A stretch of 64,000 bases of DNA from Actinophytocola xanthii (GCF_001921205.1 NZ_MSIE01000014.1:1-64000); one strand, 5' to 3'; shown: positions 45,143 to 55,145, counted from the first letter of the stretch. A program made the numbers and translations. The notes: generated from the sequence alone by a model not told the origin.

Positions 45143-46597
45143 TCAGGCGAACGCCGCCCGAATTGGCCCGATTGCGAAGTACACCACGAACAAGGCGGCA
45201 ACGACCCACAGCAGCGGGTGGATGCCGCGTGCCCTGCCAGTCGCCGTGCGCAGGAGCACGTAGCTGATGAAGCCCGCGCCGATGCCGTTGGCGATCGAGT
45301 AGGTGAAGGGCATGACGACGATCGTGAGGAAGGCGGGGAGGGCGACGGTGAAGTCCTCGAAGTCGATCTCCCGGATCTGGCCCATCATCAGCACGCCGAC
45401 GATCACCAGCGCCGGTGCTGCCGCCTCGACCGGGACCGAGGCGTAGAGCGGGGTGAGGAACATGGCCGCGATGAACAGCAGGCCGGTCACCACGTTCGCG
45501 AGCCCGGTCCTGGCGCCCTCGGCGATCCCGGCGGCGGACTCGATGTAGACGGTGTTGGAGCTGGACGACGCGGCCCCGCCGGCGACCGCACCGAGCCCGT
45601 CGACGAACAGCGCCTTGCCGACGTCGGGGAGCCGGCCGTCCTGGTCGACGAGCCCGGCCTCCTTGCCGAGACCGGTCATGGTCCCGATGGTGTCGAAGAA
45701 GTCGGTCAGTACGAGCGTGAACACGAGCAGGAACGCGGTGACGACCGGCACCTGGACCCACGCGTCGAAGTTGACCTGGCCGAGCAGCGAGAGGTCGGGC
45801 ACCCCCACGACGTCCTCGGGAACCGCCGGGTAGCCGAGGTTCCAGCCGGTCGGGTCGACCCCCGCCGAGGGGCCGGCGTCCACGAGGGCCTCGATGAGGA
45901 TCGCCAGCACCGTGGTGGCCAGCACTCCGATCAGGATCGCGCCCTTGACCCGCTTCGCGACGAGGATCCCGGTGAGGACCAACCCCACGACGAACACCAA
46001 CGTCGGCCAGGACGCGATCGACCCGTTGATCCCGAGTCCGACCGGGACGGTGGTGTTCGCCGCGTCCGGTACGCGCCGGACGAACCCGGCGTCGACGAGC
46101 CCGATGAGCGTGATGAACAGCCCGATGCCCACCGCGATCGCCGCCTTGAGCGAGGGTGGGACGGCGTTGAACACCATCGTCCGCACCCCGGTGACGACGA
46201 GGATGAGCACGACGACCCCGTTGACCAGCACCAGTCCCATCGCCGCCGGCCAGCTCATCTGCGGCGCGATGCTGACCGCGACGAACGCGTTGATCCCCAG
46301 CCCGGTGGCCATCGCGAACGGGTAGTTCGCGACGAGTCCGAAGAGGATCGTGAGGACCCCGGCAACCAGCGCTGTGACCGCCGCGACCTGTCCGGCCGGG
46401 AGGATGTCGCCGAAGGCGTCGTCGTGGGTGGCCGGATTGTCCGGATCGGTGGAGAAGCTGCCGATGATCAGCGGGTTCAGCACCACGATGTAGGCCATCG
46501 TGACGAAGGTGACCAGCCCGCCGCGGATCTCCCGGGCGGGGGTGGAGCCGCGTTCGGAGATTTTGAAGTAGCGGTCCAGCGCTGTCCTGGTGCTCAT
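45143..46597 (-). CDS. NCS2-family AzgA-type purine permease
   Basis: 484 aa, ~12-14 helices. AzgA-group signatures: LDRYFKISERGSTPAREIRG, TFVTMAYIVVLNPLI, MATGLGINAFVAVSIAPQM, LTDFFDTIGTMTGLGKEAG, SSSSNTVYIESAAGIAEGAR. It imports adenine, guanine or hypoxanthine with protons. The inner ATG is chosen because the conserved domain begins there. It is divergent from the DUF2530 gene with only 20 bases between starts. Confidence 0.9.
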   Translation of the reverse strand: MSTRTALDRYFKISERGSTPAREIRGGLVTFVTMAYIVVLNPLIIGSFSTDPDNPATHDDAFGDILPAGQVAAVTALVAGVLTILFGLVANYPFAMATGLGINAFVAVSIAPQMSWPAAMGLVLVNGVVVLILVVTGVRTMVFNAVPPSLKAAIAVGIGLFITLIGLVDAGFVRRVPDAANTTVPVGLGINGSIASWPTLVFVVGLVLTGILVAKRVKGAILIGVLATTVLAILIEALVDAGPSAGVDPTGWNLGYPAVPEDVVGVPDLSLLGQVNFDAWVQVPVVTAFLLVFTLVLTDFFDTIGTMTGLGKEAGLVDQDGRLPDVGKALFVDGLGAVAGGAASSSSNTVYIESAAGIAEGARTGLANVVTGLLFIAAMFLTPLYASVPVEAAAPALVIVGVLMMGQIREIDFEDFTVALPAFLTIVVMPFTYSIANGIGAGFISYVLLRTATGRARGIHPLLWVVAALFVVYFAIGPIRAAFA

Positions 46598-46604
46598 GGG
46601 CCGG

Positions 46605-46610
46605 TAGCCT
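46605..46610 (+). promoter_or_regulatory. Leaderless -10 box of the DUF2530 gene
   Basis: TAGCCT, 7 nt, then GTG at 46618. Confidence 0.5.
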
Positions 46611-46617
46611 CGCAAAC

Positions 46618-46908
46618 GTGCCAGGTGAAGCGGAACCCGACGTGCGGATCGAAACGCAGAAGTCACCTCCGCCCGCGCTGCCGCCCCGGCTGCTGGCGCT
46701 GGCGCCGGTGGTGTACGTGGGGACGGCGGTCTGGCTGCTCGCGTTCGTCCTGCTCGCGCTGGGGCACTACGTGCTCGACCTGGTGCCGCCGATCTGGATG
46801 TGGACGGCCCTGTGCGGGTTCGTGTTGGGAATGATCGGCGTGCCGGTCATGTGGTGGCAGAGCAGCGCCAGCCGGCGGGGGTCACGGGGAGCGCAGAAGG
46901 TCCAGTAG
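46618..46908 (+). CDS. DUF2530 membrane protein
   Basis: 96 aa with two helices (VYVGTAVWLLAFVLLALGHYVL; MWTALCGFVLGMIGVPVMWW) and a basic tail. It matches the small actinobacterial DUF2530 family (Rv0882-like, from memory). The function is unknown. Confidence 0.82.
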   Translation: MPGEAEPDVRIETQKSPPPALPPRLLALAPVVYVGTAVWLLAFVLLALGHYVLDLVPPIWMWTALCGFVLGMIGVPVMWWQSSASRRGSRGAQKVQ

Positions 46909-46915
46909 GGCCGTT

Positions 46916-49744
46916 CTAGTCGAGCAGGGTCTCGGGGTCCTCGAGCAGGGCGGCGAACGTGTGGCGTTCCGCCCAGCGGTCGGTGACCCAGGCCAGCGCG
47001 CGGGACATGCCCTCGGTCGTGTCGGTGCAGTGGGCCACGCCGTCCACGACCCACCAGGCCACCCGGTAGTCGATCAGTCCGATGCGCACGGTCAGCTCCT
47101 CGTGCACCATCGGCCCCCCTGCCGGGACCGGGATTCCCACCAGGTCACATGCGTCCACAACGGCGCCGAGGTCGGCCCAGGCGACCGGGGACGGCGTGCC
47201 GGCTGGGGTGCCGACGACGACCTCGGTGGCCAGCGGCAGGTCCAGCAGCTCCGCCAGCGGCTCGGCCAGCTCGAACTCCGCGCCGACGGCGACCACCCGC
47301 TCGCGGTCCACCACCTGGAGCACCCAGGGCACGTCGAGCACCAGGCCCTCCGCCGCCGGCAGCACCTCACCGGTCAGCGTCCGCACCGCGACCGGCGGCC
47401 GCACGTCCCCGGTGTGCACCACACCGTCGCGGACGGCGCGCGCGAGCGCGGTGTAGGCACGCATGGCCGTGCCGAGCGAGATCGTGCGCCGCTCGTCACC
47501 CAGGCGCTCGACCAGGTCCTCCACGTCGTCGGCGGACGCGACATGCAACCGGTCCCGCACGCCGATCGCCCGCAGCACCGAGGGGTCGACGGCCACCGGC
47601 GGCACCGGGTCGAACAGGCCGACGAGCTCCGTCGCATCCGGCATGCGCAACGCCCGGGGCGGCTGCCCGGCGAGCAGACCGTGATGCCCGACCCACCAGC
47701 CGGTGTAGCCACCTGGCTCCCGAAGTGCTTGTGCGGTAAGGGGATCCGAGACCAGGAGTCGGATTGCGGCGTCCCAGGCAGTGTCTGCAACGAGGTCCAG
47801 GTCCCGCACGGCGCTCATCCGCGCGGGGGGTTCGGGCAGCGACTCCCACCAGTCCCGCTCGTCGGCGAGGTCGTGGTCGGGGTCGGTCGGCTCCTCGTCG
47901 ACGACGACGGCGAACGTCTCGAGCACGCCGACAGCGGTGAGCACGGTCGGCGGCCACGCCCGCGCCACGGCGTCGTCGAGGATGCCCAGCGGCGCGTCCT
48001 CGGCGAGCAGCTCGAGGAAGGCGGCGCCGGGTAGTGCGAGCTCGTCGGCCCGCCGCCAGTCGCCGGACGAGTCCCGCAGGGCGAGAGCGGCGAGCCAGGG
48101 GACCTCGCCGGGGCGGATCCCGGCCCGGTCCACGAGCCCGAGGACCGTCTCGGCGAGCCCGTCGACGTCCATCCCGGACTCGGCGTCGTCCAGGCTGCGC
48201 TCGACGTCCTCGTGCAGCGACTCGAGCAGGTCCACCGGCCCACCGCGGCGGGCGCCGAGCCGTTCGAGCAGCGGGTGTGCGGCGTCCGGGTGCACCGCGC
48301 CGCCGAGTGCGAGCTCCCCCTCGACGAGCAGCGTGCCGCGTGGGCCGGGGATCGTGCGCCCGTCGGCCAACGGCACGGGCAGTGCACCGAGCGCCTCCCG
48401 CGCGTCGGCGTCCACCTCGGCGAGCGGGGAGAGGGCGTCGTAGAGCCGGTACCACCAGGTCGGGGGCCGGTCGATCCCGGTCACCGCGGCGACGACGTCG
48501 GCCGCGTGCAGCCGGGTGACGTCCAGGGCGGCGAGCGCCGGCGCGTGCTCGGGCGCGGCGAGCGCGGCGTCCACGAGCCCGGGGACGACGTCGGCGAGCA
48601 GCTCGGCGAGCGGAGAGCTGTCCACCGGCAGGAGCGCGGCCTTGCTCGGTGGCACCAGCGCGCCGCTGGGCTGGGGTAGCCAGGGTGTGGTCCGCAGCTC
48701 GGCGAGCACGCCCTGCCGCAGCTGATCGTCTACTTCGGACAACGGGAACCCGGGGAGCGGTACGAGGTCCGTCCGCTCGGCGGGGGAGAGCCGGTCGAGC
48801 AGGAGTGGATAGGCGCGCGCCGCAGCGGCGAGCACTGCGTCGGTCGCCGGTCCTGGCATGAGCCGTCGCCGCGACGGCTCGATCGGGAGGGTGGCGATCA
48901 GGCGGGCGGGCAGGGACAGCCGCTCGTCGGTGGGGGTCGGGGCGTGCAGCACCTGGTCTCGGTGAGGGCTGCCGCGTTCGAGCGCCCAGCACACGGTCCA
49001 GGTCCCGCGCTGCTCGGTACCCAGCCCCGCGGTGAGGTCCTCATCCAGCTCGCCGGCGACACGCACGACGACCCAGTCCGTGGCGCCCTCGGGGGTGTGG
49101 AGTCGCTCGCCCTCGCGCCACCAGACCCGGTCGCCTATCTCGACGCGGGTGAGCCCGTCGAGTGAGAGCAGCAGGTCGACCGCCTGCTCGCCGAACTCCT
49201 CGAGCAGCGCCCCCGGCTCGACGCCGTCCTTGAGCGGCAACCGCACCTCGGTGTCGAACCCCTCCGGCACCGGGTCCTCGGCGTCGTCGACCGGCCAGAC
49301 CAGCCGCAGGACCGGCACCCGGCCCGTGACGCCGGCGGCCTCCCGGCTCCGTTGCGCGGAGAACGCGACACCCCCGGTCCGCGAGACGACCCGGGGCGCG
49401 TCCGAGACCGTGAGCACTGCCGCGAACCCGACGCCGAACTGCCCCACGCCGTCCCGCTTGGCCGAGGCACGCAGCGAGGCGAGCGAGGCGACCCCGGCCG
49501 CGTCGAGTGGCCGCCCGGTGTTGGCTACCCGTAACTCGCGGTCTACAAAGGACACCCGAAGTCGACCGTCCGAGCCGGCCGCGTCGGCGGCGTTCTGCGC
49601 CAGCTCGACGAGCAGCCGGTCCCGGTAGCCGCCGAGGTAGAGGTCCTCCTCGGCGTTGGCGTCCTCCCGGAACCGGGTCGGGGAACCCCGCCACGCCGTG
49701 AGCACCGCCTCCCGAAGCCGAGCGGTGTCGAAGGGATCGTTCAC
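46916..49744 (-). CDS. Sacsin-type N-terminal HATPase protein
   Basis: 942 aa. The N-terminal GHKL ATPase module has LLVELAQNAADAAGSDGRLR (N box) and KRDGVGQFGVGFAAVLTVSD (G box), as in sacsin and Hsp90. The remaining ~700 residues are Asp/Glu/Leu/Val-rich and without known domains. Likely an ATP-driven clamp with a chaperone- or defence-like role; the function in actinomycetes is unproven. The GTG start overlaps the DUF3027 stop by GTGA, so the two are co-translated. Confidence 0.82.
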   Translation of the reverse strand: MNDPFDTARLREAVLTAWRGSPTRFREDANAEEDLYLGGYRDRLLVELAQNAADAAGSDGRLRVSFVDRELRVANTGRPLDAAGVASLASLRASAKRDGVGQFGVGFAAVLTVSDAPRVVSRTGGVAFSAQRSREAAGVTGRVPVLRLVWPVDDAEDPVPEGFDTEVRLPLKDGVEPGALLEEFGEQAVDLLLSLDGLTRVEIGDRVWWREGERLHTPEGATDWVVVRVAGELDEDLTAGLGTEQRGTWTVCWALERGSPHRDQVLHAPTPTDERLSLPARLIATLPIEPSRRRLMPGPATDAVLAAAARAYPLLLDRLSPAERTDLVPLPGFPLSEVDDQLRQGVLAELRTTPWLPQPSGALVPPSKAALLPVDSSPLAELLADVVPGLVDAALAAPEHAPALAALDVTRLHAADVVAAVTGIDRPPTWWYRLYDALSPLAEVDADAREALGALPVPLADGRTIPGPRGTLLVEGELALGGAVHPDAAHPLLERLGARRGGPVDLLESLHEDVERSLDDAESGMDVDGLAETVLGLVDRAGIRPGEVPWLAALALRDSSGDWRRADELALPGAAFLELLAEDAPLGILDDAVARAWPPTVLTAVGVLETFAVVVDEEPTDPDHDLADERDWWESLPEPPARMSAVRDLDLVADTAWDAAIRLLVSDPLTAQALREPGGYTGWWVGHHGLLAGQPPRALRMPDATELVGLFDPVPPVAVDPSVLRAIGVRDRLHVASADDVEDLVERLGDERRTISLGTAMRAYTALARAVRDGVVHTGDVRPPVAVRTLTGEVLPAAEGLVLDVPWVLQVVDRERVVAVGAEFELAEPLAELLDLPLATEVVVGTPAGTPSPVAWADLGAVVDACDLVGIPVPAGGPMVHEELTVRIGLIDYRVAWWVVDGVAHCTDTTEGMSRALAWVTDRWAERHTFAALLEDPETLLD

Positions 49745-51297
49745 GCGTCCGAGGAGCGGGAGTCCGCCTCGTCCTGACCCGGCCGCGTCTCGGGGACCGA
49801 GGTCTCCGCGGTGACCAACGGCTCCAACGGCGCTATCGGCTCGGCGCCCTGAAGCGCCTCGCTGGAGAAGCCCTCGGACGGGTGCGTTTCGCCGGGGGCG
49901 GAGTCGGCCTCGCTGGTCGCATCGGCCTCGAGCCCGGCGCCGGGTTCGGTGGCCGCGCCTTCGCCGGTGACTCCGGCGTCGGTGGCGGGGCCGGTCACGG
50001 AGGAGCCGTCTTCGGGTTCCGGCGAGGCGCTGGTCGCGTCGGCCGGTGGGGCTTCGGCGGCCGTGGTGCCGGTTTCGGTGCTGGCGGCCGGGAAGGCCTG
50101 GGTGGCGGTGCCGACGTCGAAGGAGCTGCCCACCTCTTCGGATCCGGTGGTGGCGCTGGGTTCGTGGCTGGTGGGGTCGGCGGATGCGTCCACTTCGGGG
50201 GAGGTGGGCTGCTCCGGCACGACAGCGGCGACAGCGGCGGTCTCGGCGGTATCGCCGGTTTCGGCGGCCTCGCCAGCCTCCGCGGAAGGAGCCGCGGCCG
50301 CCGCGGCCGCCGGGGGCGCGGGGGGTGTCGCTTCCGGGACGCCCGGCTCGGTGAGCGGGGCCAGGTCGGTGAAGGCGCCGGACTCGACGGGGTCGGCGAC
50401 CGGCGCGGGCGGGGTGATCTGACCGGGCGTGGTGAGGTCCGCTGCCCGGTCCGGGTCCGCCGCGATCTCCACCTCGGGCCCGGGGCGGGCGTAGGTCTCC
50501 GCGTCGCTCACCGGCGGCGGCTCGGCCGCCGGCTCCTGGGCCACCGGCAGCGGTTCCACGTCCAACAGCGCGTCGTCGTAGATGAGGTTGGCCACGAGGA
50601 CCGGGGAGACCTGCTCCACCTCTGCCTCGGAGTGGGCACCGCAGCCGTACTCGGCGTGCACGACGTGGGCGTCGGCGGGGGAGAGCTCGTTGGCGCACGT
50701 GCCGAACGCCGCACGCAGCGAGCCGGCCAGGGGGAGGTAGAAGCCGCATGTCCCGCAGTGCGCCGGCGCGCTCCGGGCCATGTCCGACCTGGGGCCGAAC
50801 TCGCCCTCCTGCCACCGGGCCGCGGTGTCCTCGCGCGCGGATCGGGCCATCACCCGCACCCGGCCCAACCCCACCTCGAGGGCGACCTCCTCCACCGCCG
50901 GGTCGTCCGACTCCACGTACGCCGGGACCAGGCGCGGGTCGTCCGGCGCCGTCGGCAGCAGGTCACCGACACCGAGGTCGCCGGCCTGGACGCGGTTCTC
51001 CCACGGCACCCAGTCCGGCGCCACCAGGGCCTCCGGCCCGGGCAGCAGCACGACCTCGCTCACGGTCACGTCCGTCTCCGGACCCGCGCTGGCCACGGTC
51101 GCCGCCCACCGCCAGCCGCGGTAGCCGGGTTTGCTCGCCTCGAACAGGTGGGTGACCGCGGCCTCACCCTCGATCTGGGTGCCGACGTGGGCACCGACCT
51201 CCTCCTCGCCGGCCTCCTGCTGGGCGGCGGCGCGCGCGAGATCGACCTCCGCGACCAGCGCGGGGTCCTTCAGCTCGTCGGACTGCGGCAGACTCAT
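49741..51297 (-). CDS. DUF3027 protein with Ala/Glu/Pro-rich tail
   Basis: 518 aa. Residues 1-~265 are the DUF3027 domain (KPGYRGWRWAATVASAGPE, APDWVPWENRVQAGDLGVGD, HCGTCGFYLPLAGSLRAAFG with a Cys cluster CGTC ... C ... C). The remaining half is low-complexity A/E/P/T/S. The Cys spacing suggests metal binding. From memory Rv0883c is the mycobacterial counterpart. It sits first in a two-gene operon with the sacsin-type ATPase. Confidence 0.83.
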   Translation of the reverse strand: MSLPQSDELKDPALVAEVDLARAAAQQEAGEEEVGAHVGTQIEGEAAVTHLFEASKPGYRGWRWAATVASAGPETDVTVSEVVLLPGPEALVAPDWVPWENRVQAGDLGVGDLLPTAPDDPRLVPAYVESDDPAVEEVALEVGLGRVRVMARSAREDTAARWQEGEFGPRSDMARSAPAHCGTCGFYLPLAGSLRAAFGTCANELSPADAHVVHAEYGCGAHSEAEVEQVSPVLVANLIYDDALLDVEPLPVAQEPAAEPPPVSDAETYARPGPEVEIAADPDRAADLTTPGQITPPAPVADPVESGAFTDLAPLTEPGVPEATPPAPPAAAAAAAPSAEAGEAAETGDTAETAAVAAVVPEQPTSPEVDASADPTSHEPSATTGSEEVGSSFDVGTATQAFPAASTETGTTAAEAPPADATSASPEPEDGSSVTGPATDAGVTGEGAATEPGAGLEADATSEADSAPGETHPSEGFSSEALQGAEPIAPLEPLVTAETSVPETRPGQDEADSRSSDA

Positions 51298-51336
51298 CGT
51301 GACCGATTGTGCCGTACCCGTGTGACACTGGTTCGC

Positions 51337-52137
51337 ATGAGGGCTCCGTTGGTGCTCGTCACCGTGCTGGCGACCGCATCCTGCTCCGCCGCCGCCCGGG
51401 GGGCCGAACCGGCCCCCGACCCACCGTCCAACGGTGCCGAGGTGATGCGGGCCGAGGTGCTCGAGGTGCGGCCGCACGACAGGACGGCCTTCACCCAGGG
51501 GTTCGAGATCGCCGACGGCGTCCTCTACGAGGGCACCGGGCTCGAGGGCGAGTCGACTATGCGTGCGACCGACCCGAAGACCGGCGCCGTCACCCGGAAG
51601 GTCGACCTGCCGCCGGAGTTCTTCGGCGAGGGCATCACCGTCGTCGACGACACCATCTGGCAGTTGACCTGGCAGAACGGCGTCGCCATTCGACGCGACC
51701 GGGCCACCCTCGCCGAACGGGAGCGGGTCGGCTACACCGGCGAGGGCTGGGGGATCTGCCACGACGGCGAACGCCTCGTGATGAGCGACGGCAGCGCCGA
51801 GCTGACCTTCCGCGACCCCGAGACCTTCGCCGAGACCGGCCGGCAGGAGGTGCACGACGACGAGGGCACTCCGGTCGAGCGGCTCAACGAGCTCGAGTGC
51901 GTCGACGGCTCGGTCTACGCGAACGTCTGGCTGACCGACAGCATCGTCCGGATCGACCCCGACTCCGGCGACGTCACCGCCACCGTCGACCTCGCCGGGC
52001 TGCTGCCCGAGGAGGACGGCGTCGGCGCCGACGTGCTGAACGGGATCGCCGCGATCCCCGACACCGACGAGTTCCTGGTGACCGGGAAGCTCTGGCCCAA
52101 GATGTTCCGGGTGAGGTTCGTCACCGCCCAGGGCTGA
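51337..52137 (+). CDS. Glutaminyl-peptide cyclotransferase-like lipoprotein
   Basis: 266 aa. Signal peptide with lipobox (TVLATASC), then a five-bladed beta-propeller of the glutamine-cyclotransferase family: RPHDRTAFTQGFEIADGVLY, YEGTGLEGESTMR, FFGEGITVVDDTIWQLTWQN, NELECVDGSVYANVW, LNGIAAIPDTDEFLVTGKLW. It would form N-terminal pyroglutamate on exported proteins. The starts are 39 bases from the divergent DUF3027 gene. Confidence 0.88.
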   Translation: MRAPLVLVTVLATASCSAAARGAEPAPDPPSNGAEVMRAEVLEVRPHDRTAFTQGFEIADGVLYEGTGLEGESTMRATDPKTGAVTRKVDLPPEFFGEGITVVDDTIWQLTWQNGVAIRRDRATLAERERVGYTGEGWGICHDGERLVMSDGSAELTFRDPETFAETGRQEVHDDEGTPVERLNELECVDGSVYANVWLTDSIVRIDPDSGDVTATVDLAGLLPEEDGVGADVLNGIAAIPDTDEFLVTGKLWPKMFRVRFVTAQG

Positions 52138-52210
52138 CCTCCCCGCCCGTCACCGGGACGTGTCCACCGTTGTGGCGCCAGACCGGCACGCCGTACGGCA
52201 GGATGGGGGG

Positions 52211-54115
52211 GTGATTCGTTCCGGTTCGGGTGACCAGCAGTCGGGTGGCCGCCGTGGCCGCTTCGGCGCCGGCCGGAAGCGTCGCCGTTGGACCGACCAG
52301 CCGCAGCCGTCGATCCAGCCCAGGCGCCCGGTCGAACAGCCCCGCGAGGAGCCGCCGACCAACGCGATTCCCATGGGGAACTGGGACCAGCCCCGGGAGG
52401 AGCCGCTGACCAGCGCCATCCCGACGGCTCACCCCTACCCGGTCGAGGACCAGCGGCGGACCCAGCGGGTCCAGCGGCAGCCGCCGCCCGCGCCCCGCGA
52501 CCCCGAATGGGACCCCGAGCGCCAACCCCCGTCGGGGCGGCGCAACTGGCGCGACGTCCCCCCGCCCCGCCGGCACCTGCCCGAGACCCGCCAGGTCACC
52601 CGGCGCGAGGAGTACCCGGAGACCTACGGCCCGGACGGGTACGTCCCGGCCACCCCGCCGCCGCCCCAGCCGGAGCGGCCGGAGCGGCCGGCCGCCGCGC
52701 CGCAGTTCCCCAAGAAGCTGACGGTCACCCGGGTCGCCGCGCTGCGTGGCCGCGAGCTGACCGGCAAGGCGGTGACGGCGTTCCGCCGCGCGGCCAACGC
52801 CGACGGCGCCGACAAGTCCGGTCTCACCGCGCTGACCTACGCGACGATGCTCAACTACGCCAGCGACGCCGCGATGGCGGTGGCGCTGGCCAACACCCTG
52901 TTCTTCTCCGCCGCGAGCACCGACTCCAGCAAGGGCAAGGTCGCGCTCTACCTGCTGATCACGGTCGCGCCGTTCGCCTTGCTGGCGCCGGTGATCGGCC
53001 CGGCGCTCGACCGCATCCAGCGCGGCCGACGGCTCGCCATGGGCGTGGCGTCGGCCGGTCAGGCGCTGATGTGCGTGATCATGGCGATGAACTTCGACTC
53101 CTGGCTGCTCTACCCGGCCGCGCTCGGCAAGATGGTGCTGTCCAAGTCGTTCACCGTGCTCAAGGCGGCGGTCACGCCGAGGGTCGTGCCGCCGGAGATC
53201 ACCCTGGCCAAGACCAACGCCCGGCTGACCGTGTTCGGCCTGGCGGGCGGTGCGGCGTTCGGCGCCGTCGCGACACTGGTCCTCCAGCTGTTCGACTCAC
53301 CGGGCGCGCTCTGGTTCACCGCGGTCATCTGCGTCGCCGGTGCGGTGCAGGCCATGCGGATCCCGGCCTGGGTCGAGGTGACCGAGGGCGAGGTTCCGGC
53401 GTCGCTGTCCGCCAGCCCGGACAAGCCGAAACGACAACCGATGGGGCGGCAGGTGGTCGTCGCCCTGTCCGGCAACGCGACGATCCGGCTGCTCACCGGC
53501 TTCCTGATGATGTTCGCCGCGTTCGCCGTGCGGGCCCAGACCGAGGGCGAGGCGTTCAAGCAGCTGCTGCTGCTCGGCGTGATCGCCGGCGCGGCGGGTC
53601 TCGGCAGCTTCGTGGGCAACGGCATCGGCGCGCGCATGCACCTCGGGCACCCGGAACAGGTGGTGCTCGGCTGCATCGCCGGGTCGCTGGCCTCGACGCT
53701 CGTCGCGATCGTGCTGGAGGGCGTGCTCACCGCGGCGATCGTCGGCCTCGTCGGCGCCACCGCCAGTGCCCTCGCGAAGAACAGCCTGGACGCGGTCATC
53801 CAGGACGACCTCCCCGAGGAGTCGCGGGCCTCCGCCTTCGGCCGTTCGGAGACCGTGCTCCAGCTCGCGTGGGTGTTCGGCGGCGCGCTTGGCGTCCTGC
53901 TCCCCCCGACGTTCTGGCTCGGCTTCCTCGTGATCTCGGTCCTGCTGGCGATCGGAATGGTGCAGACCATCCTGACCCGTCGGGGCGCCTCGCTACTGCC
54001 GTGGTTCGGCGGGGACCGCTCGGTCCGCCCGCCGCGCACGAGTACCGGCCCGCAGGGAACGCCGGCCGTCGCGTTCCAGGAGGGCCCGCCGCGCCAGCCG
54101 GACGAGCGCCCGTAG
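52211..54115 (+). CDS. MFS transporter with long disordered N-terminus
   Basis: 634 aa. The first ~190 residues are Pro/Arg/Gln-rich and disordered. Then come about ten helices (NYASDAAMAVALANTLFFSA, VALYLLITVAPFALLAPVIG, FGRSETVLQLAWVFGGALGV). It resembles the mycobacterial Rv0876c-type MFS protein. The substrate is unknown. GTG 52211 is chosen because GGATGGGGGG lies directly upstream; a GTG 51 bases earlier is possible. Confidence 0.8.
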   Translation: MIRSGSGDQQSGGRRGRFGAGRKRRRWTDQPQPSIQPRRPVEQPREEPPTNAIPMGNWDQPREEPLTSAIPTAHPYPVEDQRRTQRVQRQPPPAPRDPEWDPERQPPSGRRNWRDVPPPRRHLPETRQVTRREEYPETYGPDGYVPATPPPPQPERPERPAAAPQFPKKLTVTRVAALRGRELTGKAVTAFRRAANADGADKSGLTALTYATMLNYASDAAMAVALANTLFFSAASTDSSKGKVALYLLITVAPFALLAPVIGPALDRIQRGRRLAMGVASAGQALMCVIMAMNFDSWLLYPAALGKMVLSKSFTVLKAAVTPRVVPPEITLAKTNARLTVFGLAGGAAFGAVATLVLQLFDSPGALWFTAVICVAGAVQAMRIPAWVEVTEGEVPASLSASPDKPKRQPMGRQVVVALSGNATIRLLTGFLMMFAAFAVRAQTEGEAFKQLLLLGVIAGAAGLGSFVGNGIGARMHLGHPEQVVLGCIAGSLASTLVAIVLEGVLTAAIVGLVGATASALAKNSLDAVIQDDLPEESRASAFGRSETVLQLAWVFGGALGVLLPPTFWLGFLVISVLLAIGMVQTILTRRGASLLPWFGGDRSVRPPRTSTGPQGTPAVAFQEGPPRQPDERP

Positions 54116-54118
54116 TCT
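54113..54118 (+). promoter_or_regulatory. Leaderless -10 box of the DUF2771 gene
   Basis: TAGTCT, 7 nt, then GTG at 54126. The TAG of the box is also the stop codon of the MFS gene. Confidence 0.5.
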
Positions 54119-54125
54119 CGCTGAC

Positions 54126-54611
54126 GTGCGCACCGTGGCTGTCCCGATGACGCTGGTCCTGCTGCTGGCCGGATGCTCGTCCACGCCACCACCGCCGGCG
54201 GACCCCAGCATCGACTTCTCGGTCGCCGACACCAAGGTCAGCGCCAAGCCGTACCTCTACTGCGACATCGAGGTCAACGCCTGCAAGCGGGACAACACCG
54301 CCCAGGTCCGCCTGACCGTCGCGCCGGGGACGCCGGTACGGGTGCGGGTGCCGAAGGAGGTCGCCGAGACGCCCTGGTCGGTGGTGATCCAGTACCGGAC
54401 CGCCGCCGGCGAGCAGAAGGCCCCGGAGACCGTCGCCACGTTCGCCCCGAACAAGGCATCGACGTTCGACGCGCTCCCCCCGGGCAAGGGGGACCAGCTG
54501 CAGACGGTCGAGGTGAAGCAGGCCGGCGCCAAGCTCGTCCGGGACGAGGCGGGGGAGCCGGCCGCGGTCAGCCGCGGTGTCTGGTCCGCCCGCATCGAGG
54601 CGCCGGCCTGA
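54126..54611 (+). CDS. DUF2771 lipoprotein
   Basis: 161 aa. Lipobox LVLLLAGC, then a beta-rich domain (SAKPYLYCDIEVNACKRDNT, RLTVAPGTPVRVRVPKEV, APETVATFAPNKASTFDALP) of the actinobacterial DUF2771 family (Rv0875c-like, from memory). Ten bases behind the MFS gene. The function is unknown. Confidence 0.8.
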   Translation: MRTVAVPMTLVLLLAGCSSTPPPPADPSIDFSVADTKVSAKPYLYCDIEVNACKRDNTAQVRLTVAPGTPVRVRVPKEVAETPWSVVIQYRTAAGEQKAPETVATFAPNKASTFDALPPGKGDQLQTVEVKQAGAKLVRDEAGEPAAVSRGVWSARIEAPA

Positions 54612-54628
54612 CCTCGCCTGACGCTTCG

Positions 54629-55015
54629 CTACGGATCGAGCTCGCGGGCCACCGCGCGGACCACGTCCGCGATCCGCTTGGTGGCCTTGCGGTCCGGGTA
54701 GCGGCCTCGGCGCAGGTCCGGCTGGACCTTGGCCTCCAGCAGCTTGATCATGTCCTCGATCAGACCGTGCAGCTCCTCCGCCGGCCGACGCCGCGCCTCC
54801 ACCACCGACGGCGGCGGGTCGAGCAGGCGTACCGACAACGCCTGCGGCCCACGCCGCCCGTCGGCGACGCCGAACTCGATTCGTTGGCCAGCCTTCAGCC
54901 CCGGCACCCCGGCCGGCAGGGCTGACGACCGGACGTAGACGTCCTCGCCGCCATCCTGTGTGACGAACCCGAAGCCCTTCTCCGAGTCGTACCACTTGAC
55001 CTTTCCGGTCGGCAC
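54629..55015 (-). CDS. Cold-shock domain protein with C-terminal extension
   Basis: 128 aa. Residues 1-~67 are a cold-shock domain ([23 protein letters not shown]1 KGFGFV; RNP2 region [10 protein letters not shown]). A ~60-residue helical extension follows ([40 protein letters not shown]), which most CspA proteins lack. It binds single-stranded nucleic acid. GTG 55015 is chosen with GGAGGTGA upstream. From memory it corresponds to mycobacterial cspB (Rv0871). Confidence 0.88.
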   Translation of the reverse strand: MPTGKVKWYDSEKGFGFVTQDGGEDVYVRSSALPAGVPGLKAGQRIEFGVADGRRGPQALSVRLLDPPPSVVEARRRPAEELHGLIEDMIKLLEAKVQPDLRRGRYPDRKATKRIADVVRAVARELDP

Positions 55016-55145
55016 AACGGTCACCTCCACATACGAACGCGCCCCGGGGCGTACCCAGGACGCGTCCGTCCAGCCTATGTCACGCGGGGGCACCAGGGGT
55101 AGCGGGTTGGCCCCCAGTCGGGCGCGAAACGTCCCGGAGCGGCGT

